Assembly (NCBI GenBank): GCA_903824735.1
Contig: CAIJXO010000112.1
Span: 1-10,497 of the forward strand
Length of the DNA: 10,497 nt
Direction of reading: 5' to 3'
DNA from: an uncultured bacterium
GTDB taxonomy: Bacteria; Patescibacteriota; Minisyncoccia; Phycocordibacterales; GWA1-40-21
Made by a program: the position numbers and the translations under genes. This document shows positions 6,018 to 10,497 of this stretch, piece by piece (position 1 is the stretch's first letter; every line of letters begins with the position of its first letter). The notes beneath the pieces were generated by a model, which did no database searches, was not told the DNA's origin, and saw only the letters and a list, made by a program, of their open reading frames with translations.

Positions 6018-6821
6018 ATGCAGATAAAGAACCACTCACTCGTCAAATCTTTGCAGAAAGTTGGCTTTACCGATAAGGAAGCTTTAGTTTATGTAACTTT
6101 GCTTGAACTCGGTGGCGCCTATCCATCACGCATCTCTGAATATAGCGGATTGAAGCGAGCGACTACTTATAATGTGCTCACTGTTTTGTCGGTCAGAGGA
6201 TTGGTCAACGAAATCGAAAAAAGAAATAAAATCTTCTATCAGATCGATAAGCCTCATAAGCTTACACAATATTCGAATGTGCAGATTCAGAAAGCGAAGG
6301 AGGGTTTAGAAAAGACCGAACAGATTTTACCGGATATTGAAGAATTGTTTTCCCAGATGGCGAGCCGTCCAAAAGTTCTATTCTTTGAGGGGCCGGAGAC
6401 TGTCGCTTCGATTTGTAGCGATATGACTTCAAGCAAGGGAGATTATGAGATGATTGCTTTTTCTAATGCTAATAAATTTAAGGATGTTATGACACCGGCG
6501 CAGATTAAGGATTTTGTTCGTGCTAAGGAACGGCTGAACATCACCACTCGTGGAATTCTGCCAGACACAGCTAAAAATCGTTCTTACAGTGATAATATTT
6601 TTGATGGAATAAAAGAAAAGTACTGGCCTAAAATGCGTTTTGTTGCCGCGGAAAAGTTTCCTTACGAAGCGGAGATTACCGTCTATGCCGATAATAAAGT
6701 TTCTATTACCAAACTCGGCGGGGAGAATATTATCGGGGTTATCATCGAAGACAAAATCATTCACGATATGATGAAGATGGTCTTTGAACTGGCCTGGGTC
6801 AGTGCTGAGGTAAAGGAATAG
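6018..6821 (+). CDS. TrmB-family transcriptional regulator (paralogue 4)
   Basis: A 267-residue regulator, the longest of the set. Residues 1-64 hold the winged helix: FTDKEALVYVTLLELGG, then YPSRISEYSGLKRATTYNV with KRATTY at the recognition helix, and the wing KRNKIFYQID. Residues 84-112 are a coil (NVQIQKAKEGLEKTEQILP). The effector domain begins KVLFFEGPETVASICSDM and ends FELAWVSAEVKE. The ATG at 6018 is supported by the promoter, whose -10 ends 6 nt before it, giving a leaderless message. It is divergent from SBP-3 and is followed after 41 nt by livF on the same strand, so it may also influence the transporter ATPase. Paired regulation of SBP-3 is inferred from layout and shared sites. 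Confidence 0.9.
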   Translation: MQIKNHSLVKSLQKVGFTDKEALVYVTLLELGGAYPSRISEYSGLKRATTYNVLTVLSVRGLVNEIEKRNKIFYQIDKPHKLTQYSNVQIQKAKEGLEKTEQILPDIEELFSQMASRPKVLFFEGPETVASICSDMTSSKGDYEMIAFSNANKFKDVMTPAQIKDFVRAKERLNITTRGILPDTAKNRSYSDNIFDGIKEKYWPKMRFVAAEKFPYEAEITVYADNKVSITKLGGENIIGVIIEDKIIHDMMKMVFELAWVSAEVKE

Positions 6822-6850
6822 GCAAAGGTGATTTTTCTTGCAAAATAAAG

Positions 6851-6856
6851 TAGAAT
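6851..6856 (+). promoter_or_regulatory. Possible -10 box of livF
   Basis: TAGAAT ends 6 nt before the ATG, the same distance as in the TrmB paralogue 4 gene. No good -35 is seen 16 to 18 bp upstream, so readthrough from the preceding gene is an alternative. Confidence 0.35.
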
Positions 6857-6862
6857 AAGTGA

Positions 6863-7588
6863 ATGGTAAAGAAAGAACAGCTATTACGACTCGAAAATAT
6901 CAGTGTGAACTTTGGTGGCGTGCATGCTCTCAAGGATGTTTCTCTGTCTTTTGATGAAGGGGAGATTGTGGCCGTGATGGGGCCAAATGGGGCGGGAAAA
7001 TCGACCGTTTTGAAAGCGATTTTTGGTTTGGTGGAGACAGCGCAAGGAAAAGTCTTGTGGCATGAAAAAGAAATTAAACCGATTCCGCACGAAGTGGTAA
7101 AACTTGGCATTTCTTTTGTTCCCCAGGGCCGAAGAGTATTTAAATATCTGACAGTGAAGGAGAATCTAGAGCTCGGGGGTGTGACAATAAAAAATAAAAA
7201 CATCTTGAAAGAGCGTATGGAGGAAGTCTTGGATTTATTCCCGGCTCTGAGAACAAAGATGAAAGAACGAACTGGAAACTTGTCTGGTGGGCAACAGCAG
7301 ATGGTGGCGATTGCCAGAGGATTGATTACAGATCCGAAAATTTTACTTTTGGACGAGCCGTCACTTGGTCTTTCGCCGAAAATTGTCAAAGAAGTTTTTG
7401 AAAAGATAAAAGAGATTAATGAAAAGCGCAAAATGGCGATTGTCGTCGTCGAGCACAATTTGAAATCGCTATTACCGATTACGAACAAGGCCTATATTCT
7501 AGATAAAGGTGTACTCGTCCATACCGGAGTCGGAGCGGAAATTTTGAAGGATAATATTTTGGAAAAAGTCTTTTTAGCGAAGATGTAG
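6863..7588 (+). CDS. livF: Branched-chain amino acid ABC transporter ATP-binding protein LivF
   Basis: A 241-residue cytoplasmic ATPase that would power import through LivH/LivM-type permeases. All nucleotide-binding elements are present: Walker A GPNGAGKST (40-48), Q-loop Gln88 in FVPQGRRVF, signature LSGGQQQM (140-147), Walker B ILLLDEP (160-166), D-loop SLGLSP, and switch histidine His198 in VVEHN. The QGRRVFKYLTVKENL stretch and the GLSPKIVKEVFEKI stretch are typical of LivF rather than LivG, and the length fits. Position next to three LivJ/K-like binding proteins supports the role. It stands alone: no livG, livH or livM follows, and the next genes are tRNA-Val and rluA. The partner subunits must lie left of the window or elsewhere. 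No Shine-Dalgarno precedes the ATG. Confidence 0.88.
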   Translation: MVKKEQLLRLENISVNFGGVHALKDVSLSFDEGEIVAVMGPNGAGKSTVLKAIFGLVETAQGKVLWHEKEIKPIPHEVVKLGISFVPQGRRVFKYLTVKENLELGGVTIKNKNILKERMEEVLDLFPALRTKMKERTGNLSGGQQQMVAIARGLITDPKILLLDEPSLGLSPKIVKEVFEKIKEINEKRKMAIVVVEHNLKSLLPITNKAYILDKGVLVHTGVGAEILKDNILEKVFLAKM

Positions 7589-7619
7589 CTTCAGGCCTCT
7601 TTCTAAATAACTTATTTTG

Positions 7620-7628
7620 TGCTATAAA
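7620..7628 (+). promoter_or_regulatory. Extended -10 promoter of tRNA-Val
   Basis: TGCTATAAA: an extended -10 with TG, one base, then TATAAA (7623-7628). Start is expected around 7634-7636, leaving 1 to 3 nt of 5' leader before the tRNA. The -35 region (near TTTCTA) is poor. Confidence 0.5.
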
Positions 7629-7636
7629 AGGCAAGC

Positions 7637-7709
7637 GGGCGATTAGCTCAGTTGGTAGAGCGCTTCATTTACACTGAAGATGTCAGGGGTTCGAATCCCT
7701 TATCGCCCA
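7637..7709 (+). tRNA. tRNA-Val (anticodon UAC)
   Basis: A full cloverleaf: acceptor GGGCGAT/ATCGCCC, D arm GCTC/GAGC, anticodon stem CTTCA/TGAAG with loop TTTACAC (anticodon TAC at 7670-7672), T arm AGGGG/CCCTT around TTCGAAT, and discriminator A at 7709. CCA is not encoded. The next gene's ATG begins at 7711. Confidence 0.96.
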
Positions 7710-7710
7710 C

Positions 7711-8439
7711 ATGGAGGTCTCAATTCTATACGAAGACAACGATGTCCTCGCGGTGAACAAGCCGTCTGGTCTTGTCGTTCATGCCGATGGCCGGACTACG
7801 GAGAAGACTCTGACTGATTGGATTAAAGAAAGATACCCGAAGATTGAAGATGTCGGCGAGCCTTTGAAAATTGGTACTGGGGAGACGATTAAAAGATGGG
7901 GAATTGTGCATCGTATTGATCGCGAGACTTCAGGTGTGGTACTTATTGCGAAGAATCAGGAGACTTACACTTTCATTAAAAAGCAATTTTTAAAAAGAGA
8001 AATTGATAAATTTTATCAGGCGATTGTCTACGGCGATGTCCGCTATGATGAAGGAATAATTAATCTACCGATCGGTCGTAGCAAGAGCGACTTTCGTAAA
8101 AGAGCGACCGGTAAGATGGTGCGTGGCGAAACGCGTGAAGCGATTACTTATTACAAAACTTTAGCGCGCAAGGATAAACTTTCACTTGTCGAAGCCAATC
8201 CTAAAACTGGACGTACTCATCAGCTACGCGTGCATTTCGCTGACACAGGTCACGGTATTCTTGGTGACAAGCAGTATGGTGTCTATAAAAAATCACCGAT
8301 TACTATCGGACGCCTAGCTCTGCATGCTTACTCGATTGAATTTGAACTTCCAAAAGGGGAGTTATTGAAAATCGTCGCTCCATATCCAGCCGACTTTGCC
8401 GAGGCGGTCAGCTTTTTTGGATTTGCGAAAAAAGACTAG
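7711..8439 (+). CDS. RluA-family RNA pseudouridine synthase, catalytic domain only
   Basis: A 242-residue pseudouridine synthase that isomerises uridine in rRNA or tRNA. It begins directly with the catalytic fold (ILYEDNDVLAVNKPSGLVVH, 5-24), has HRIDRETSG at 67-75 with Asp70 as the expected catalytic residue, and GRTHQLRVH at 167-175 followed by GHGILGDKQYG. The N-terminal S4 RNA-binding domain of RluC and RluD is absent, so it resembles the short RluA type; the exact target uridines cannot be told. The ATG at 7711 is well supported by the immediate start of the domain and lies 1 nt after the tRNA-Val gene, so no room exists for a ribosome binding site. It is probably cotranscribed with the tRNA and released by tRNA 3' processing. 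It stops 18 nt before rplS. Confidence 0.92.
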   Translation: MEVSILYEDNDVLAVNKPSGLVVHADGRTTEKTLTDWIKERYPKIEDVGEPLKIGTGETIKRWGIVHRIDRETSGVVLIAKNQETYTFIKKQFLKREIDKFYQAIVYGDVRYDEGIINLPIGRSKSDFRKRATGKMVRGETREAITYYKTLARKDKLSLVEANPKTGRTHQLRVHFADTGHGILGDKQYGVYKKSPITIGRLALHAYSIEFELPKGELLKIVAPYPADFAEAVSFFGFAKKD

Positions 8440-8450
8440 TTGTGTTAGAT
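8423..8450 (+). promoter_or_regulatory. Possible rplS promoter, leaderless type
   Basis: TTGCGA (8423-8428), 16 bp, TTAGAT (8445-8450); the ATG of rplS follows after 7 nt. The boxes are moderate matches and overlap the end of the pseudouridine synthase gene. Readthrough from upstream is also possible. Confidence 0.4.
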
Positions 8451-8457
8451 TACGGGA

Positions 8458-8859
8458 ATGAAAATTTCATCAGTCAATATTGAAGAACGCAAGAAATTAA
8501 ACCTCAAAGCGAGCGATACTGTTCGTGTACACCAGAAGATTACTGAAGGGGATAAGACCAGAACTCAGGTTTTTGAAGGAATGATTATTGCTCGTAAGCA
8601 CGGCAATGAAGCTGGTGGTACTTTGACCGTTCGAAAGGTGATTGACGGTGTGGGTGTAGAAAGAATCTTCCCAATTTATTCTCCAAACATTGAAAAGATC
8701 GAGGTAGTAAGAAAGTCTAAAGCTCGTCGTTCAAAACTATATAATGTCCGCGAGAAAGCAGCTAAAGAAATCCGCCGTAAGATGAAGAATATCATCAACG
8801 CGAAGGAACCGGTAGAAGCTAAGGCTGAAACTCCAGAGATAGCACCAGAAACTAAATAA
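8458..8859 (+). CDS. rplS: 50S ribosomal protein L19
   Basis: A 133-residue ribosomal protein of the large subunit at the interface with the small subunit. Recognisable L19 segments are DTVRVHQKITEGDKTRTQVF, FEGMIIARKHG, GTLTVRKVIDGVGVERIF, FPIYSPNIEKIEVV and the basic SKARRSKLYNVREKAAKEIR stretch. It is longer than the usual length of about 115 because of an Ala/Glu/Pro-rich, acidic C-terminal tail (from about residue 115). The ATG at 8458 is the expected start, as residues 1-9 match the usual short lead-in, and no Shine-Dalgarno precedes it. An intrinsic terminator follows 8 nt after the stop. Confidence 0.97.
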   Translation: MKISSVNIEERKKLNLKASDTVRVHQKITEGDKTRTQVFEGMIIARKHGNEAGGTLTVRKVIDGVGVERIFPIYSPNIEKIEVVRKSKARRSKLYNVREKAAKEIRRKMKNIINAKEPVEAKAETPEIAPETK

Positions 8860-8867
8860 ACGAAATT

Positions 8868-8888
8868 CCCGCCTAGAGCGGGTTTTTT
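8868..8888 (+). terminator. Intrinsic terminator of rplS
   Basis: A 5-bp GC-rich stem CCCGC/GCGGG with loop CTAGA, followed by six T's (8883-8888). Confidence 0.88.
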
Positions 8889-8894
8889 GTTGTC

Positions 8895-9581
8895 ATGATA
8901 ATTACAATGAAAAGAGGTCCAAAACCGAAATATCTAATATCTACCGAATGGCATTCTGGTCTTGCTTATGCTGTCGGACTATTAACTTCTGATGGGTGTT
9001 TGTCTTCTGATAAAAGACACGTCGACTTAACCTCTGTTGATATAGATCAGTTAGAAAATTTTAATAAAGCACTTGGTGTGAAATTTAGTATTGGGCTTAA
9101 AGATAAAAATTCAAAAAGCCATCAAGCCGCTTATCGAGTACAGATATCAAGTGTGTTGTTCTATAAGTTTCTCGAATCTATCGGTCTTACGACAAGAAAA
9201 TCACTGACCATTATGAAAGTTAGGTTACCAGACGAATACTTCCATGATTTTTTGCGTGGATTATTTGATGGCGATGGCTATAGTTATTCATATTGGGACA
9301 AAAGGTGGAGATCAAGTTTTATGTTTTATATAGGTTTTTGTTCCGGCAGTGAACATTTTATAATTTGGTTGCAGTCGATGATCAAAAGCTTATATAAGAT
9401 CGGTGGGCATGTCACTAAAGCACAAAAAAAGAATACATATTATCAATTAAAGTATTCAAAGTATGAAGCGGTGAGATTGGCCGGTTTCTTGTATAGAAAT
9501 CCTAAGTCCATAAGGTTAAGGAGAAAATACTTGAAAATAAAGGCCGTTTTGAGTATTATGAATAAGCTGAAAGAGATATAA
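8895..9581 (+). CDS. Free-standing LAGLIDADG homing endonuclease
   Basis: A 228-residue single-chain endonuclease with two LAGLIDADG motifs: LAYAVGLLTSDG (23-34) and HDFLRGLFDGDG (117-128). Asp33 and Asp127 are the expected metal-binding residues. A basic tail MKRGPKPK precedes motif 1, as in many related proteins of Patescibacteria. Such enzymes cut long specific sites and spread themselves or their host intron. Here the gene is not inside an intron or intein: it fills the gap between the rplS terminator and tRNA-Leu, and its TAA stop ends at the base before the tRNA. Start may be 8895 or the in-frame ATG at 8907; the latter puts the basic tail at the N-terminus. No clear promoter is seen. 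Its A/T-rich codon use suggests transfer. Confidence 0.88.
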   Translation: MIITMKRGPKPKYLISTEWHSGLAYAVGLLTSDGCLSSDKRHVDLTSVDIDQLENFNKALGVKFSIGLKDKNSKSHQAAYRVQISSVLFYKFLESIGLTTRKSLTIMKVRLPDEYFHDFLRGLFDGDGYSYSYWDKRWRSSFMFYIGFCSGSEHFIIWLQSMIKSLYKIGGHVTKAQKKNTYYQLKYSKYEAVRLAGFLYRNPKSIRLRRKYLKIKAVLSIMNKLKEI

Positions 9582-9666
9582 GCGCGAGTGGCGAAACTGG
9601 CTAGACGCACTACCTTGAGGTGGTAGCGGGAGCAATCCTATGGAGGTTCAAATCCTCTCTCGCGCA
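9582..9666 (+). tRNA. tRNA-Leu (anticodon GAG)
   Basis: A class II tRNA of 85 nt: acceptor GCGCGAG/CTCGCGC, D stem GCG/CGC, anticodon stem CTACC/GGTAG with loop TTGAGGT (anticodon GAG at 9617-9619), long variable arm with GGA/TCC (9627-9641), T arm GGAGG/CCTCT around TTCAAAT, discriminator A. CCA is not encoded. The gene is intact, without intron. No own promoter is evident; it begins at the base after the endonuclease stop codon. Confidence 0.95.
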
Positions 9667-9678
9667 CTAGAAATCTTC

Positions 9679-9684
9679 TATAAT
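9679..9684 (+). promoter_or_regulatory. Possible -10 box of the adenosyltransferase gene
   Basis: A consensus TATAAT ends 9 nt before the ATG at 9694. Start would fall near 9691, giving a leader of about 3 nt. The -35 position falls within tRNA-Leu and has no match. Confidence 0.45.
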
Positions 9685-9693
9685 ATTAAGACT

Positions 9694-10221
9694 ATGTTAT
9701 ACACACGAAAAGGTGATAATGGCACGACTAAGACTTTTGGTTGTGACCAACGCATATCGAAAAGCTCGACCATTGCCGAAGCGCTTGGTACTTTAGACGA
9801 AATAAATTCTTTTTTAGGAATTTGCAAAGTTAAATCTTCTCCTGACATATCTGAAATAGTAAATAATGTTCAGCAGAATCTGTTCACTGTTCAGGCGGAA
9901 CTTGCGGGGGCAGATAAAAAACTTTCCGCCGAGAAAGTAAAAGAGATCGAACAAATTGTCGATGGTATTGAAAAAGAATTACCACCGATTAAAACTTTTT
10001 TTGTTTCTGGTGGCACAGAATTGGCGGCGACTTTTGATTTCGCACGGACACTAGCACGTCGCGCCGAGCGTCGAGTGGTCGGCGTTCACGAAGAGGGGAA
10101 AGTAAAAATTGGTGTCGACACTTTGGCATATCTGAATCGCTTGTCGAGTTTACTTTATGCTTTAGCTAGACTTATGAACCATAAAAGTGGTATAAAAGAG
10201 GCAGCTCCGACCTATAAATAA
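9694..10221 (+). CDS. PduO-type ATP:cob(I)alamin adenosyltransferase homologue
   Basis: A 175-residue protein of the Cob_adeno_trans (PduO/MMAB) family, which transfers the adenosyl group of ATP to cob(I)alamin and works as a trimer in the cytoplasm. Hallmarks: MLYTRKGDNGTTKTFG at the N-terminus (ATP-binding loop), ALGTLDEINSFLG (30-42), FDFARTLARRAERRVV (114-129) with the conserved Arg/Glu cluster, and YLNRLSSLLYALARL (146-160). The usual GGxR after the N-terminal loop is GCDQR here. The ATG at 9694 was chosen because the domain starts there; an in-frame ATG at 9640 lies inside tRNA-Leu. No corrinoid-dependent enzyme or B12 uptake gene is in the window, so the role in this organism is open. 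tRNA-His follows 10 nt after the stop. Confidence 0.88.
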   Translation: MLYTRKGDNGTTKTFGCDQRISKSSTIAEALGTLDEINSFLGICKVKSSPDISEIVNNVQQNLFTVQAELAGADKKLSAEKVKEIEQIVDGIEKELPPIKTFFVSGGTELAATFDFARTLARRAERRVVGVHEEGKVKIGVDTLAYLNRLSSLLYALARLMNHKSGIKEAAPTYK

Positions 10222-10231
10222 GGAGCAAGAT

Positions 10232-10303
10232 GGTGGCTATGGTGTAGCGGTAGCACGCGAGCTTGTGGAGCTCTCTGTCTGGGTTCAACTCCCAGTAGCC
10301 ACC
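10232..10303 (+). tRNA. tRNA-His (anticodon GUG)
   Basis: Acceptor GTGGCTA/TAGCCAC with the extra 5' G (10232) opposite discriminator C (10303), the hallmark of tRNA-His. D stem GTGT/GCAC, anticodon GTG at 10265-10267, T arm CTGGG/CCCAG around TTCAACT. One base pair at the top of the anticodon stem is C-U (10258/10274). CCA is not encoded. Confidence 0.94.
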
Positions 10304-10326
10304 CAGCGTTTTTCAGCTTTATAAAT

Positions 10327-10348
10327 AAGGGTAAAATTTAATACCCTT
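10327..10348. repeat. Inverted repeat overlapping the next promoter
   Basis: AAGGGTA (10327-10333) and TACCCTT (10342-10348) form an exact 7-bp stem with an 8-nt AT loop. No T-run follows, so it is a poor intrinsic terminator. Its right arm overlaps the -35 box TTGAGA (10347-10352), so it could be an operator or an end signal of the tRNA-His transcript. Confidence 0.5.
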
Positions 10349-10375
10349 GAGAGAAGTAGAACTTTGTGATATGCT
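10347..10375 (+). promoter_or_regulatory. Promoter of the 10383 gene; likely leaderless
   Basis: TTGAGA (10347-10352), 17 bp, TATGCT (10370-10375) with upstream TGA (extended -10). The ATG at 10383 follows after 7 nt. Confidence 0.65.
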
Positions 10376-10382
10376 TAATCAT

Positions 10383-10497
10383 ATGAAAAAGTTGCTTTTA
10401 ATTGTTGTGGTACTTGTTGTTGTAGTTGGAGTTTTTGTCTGGGTGCTTAGTGAATTACGTATTTGTTGTGGGATTAAGCCGTCTATCGTACCGAACA
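10383..10497 (+). CDS. Membrane-anchored or secreted protein, 3'-truncated, function unknown
   Basis: Only the first 38 codons are present before the window ends. They read MKKLLLIVVVLVVVVGVF, then VWVLSELRICCGIKPSIVPN. A two-lysine start and a Leu/Val-rich helix over about residues 4-22 indicate a signal anchor or signal peptide with the rest outside the cytoplasm. Two adjacent cysteines (29-30) come too late and in the wrong context for a clear lipobox. The good promoter directly upstream supports it as a real gene. No family can be assigned. Confidence 0.6.
   Translation, partial: MKKLLLIVVVLVVVVGVFVWVLSELRICCGIKPSIVPN

Noticed and set aside
6799..7488. Long minus-strand open frame (229 codons) opposite livF
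   Set aside because: Low-complexity Ser/Phe/Ile-rich product, fully antisense to a gene with all ATPase motifs; a shadow frame.
7567..7600. Terminator after livF
   Set aside because: Short stems (AAAAAG/CTTTTT, GAAG/CTTC) are weak, lie partly in the coding end and lack a proper T-run.
8886..8909. Resemblance of TGTTGTCATGATAA before the endonuclease to the TrmB-2 start region (TGTTGTCATAGATAA)
   Set aside because: Partly made by the terminator T-run and a short AT-rich string; no palindrome and no reason for TrmB control of this gene. Treated as chance.
9640..9693. Upstream start for the adenosyltransferase at 9640
   Set aside because: It lies inside the variable and T arms of tRNA-Leu and adds 18 residues not seen in the family.
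1..10497. CRISPR array, insertion sequence or prophage
   Set aside because: No regular spaced repeats, no transposase motifs and no terminal inverted repeats were seen on either strand; the only mobile-type gene is the homing endonuclease.

Overview
The window looks like a piece of a small, AT-leaning genome of the Candidate Phyla Radiation (Patescibacteria, most likely Parcubacteria-like). This is an inference. It rests on very tight gene packing, tRNA genes without encoded CCA, a single-domain RluA, a free-standing LAGLIDADG endonuclease of a type common in these bacteria, start sites with no Shine-Dalgarno sequence, and a run of TrmB-family regulators, which are best known from archaea. 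All twelve visible stop codons are TAG (7) or TAA (5), and none is TGA.

Region 1 (1-6821) is an array of paralogous nutrient-sensing cassettes. Three genes for periplasmic-type branched-chain amino acid binding proteins (LivJ/LivK-like; 552-1673 minus, 3550-4686 plus, 4753-5835 minus) each lie divergently from a TrmB-type regulator gene (1847-2602 plus, 2603-3355 minus, 6018-6821 plus). The shared intergenic regions are 173, 194 and 182 bp. A fourth regulator, truncated by the left edge (1-550), probably had its own partner upstream. Every shared intergenic region holds one copy of the palindrome ATTGTCAAT, plus extra TTGTCA half-sites, which are candidate TrmB operators overlapping -35 boxes. 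Cassettes abut tail to tail with 0 or 1 nt between them, except for one bidirectional terminator at 4711-4738.

Region 2 (6822-7588) is livF, the ATPase of a branched-chain amino acid ABC transporter. It is the only transporter core subunit here; LivG, LivH and LivM are not in the window. The working picture is that several membrane-tethered binding proteins, each under its own or a shared TrmB regulator, feed or sense substrates for one Liv-type importer.

Region 3 (7589-10497) is housekeeping: tRNA-Val(UAC), rluA starting 1 nt after that tRNA, rplS (L19) with a terminator, a LAGLIDADG homing endonuclease whose stop codon touches tRNA-Leu(GAG), a PduO-type corrinoid adenosyltransferase homologue, tRNA-His(GUG), and the start of a membrane-anchored protein cut by the right edge. 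Several genes have a -10 box only 6 to 9 nt before their ATG, which points to leaderless transcripts.

No stretch over 300 bases lacks a gene.
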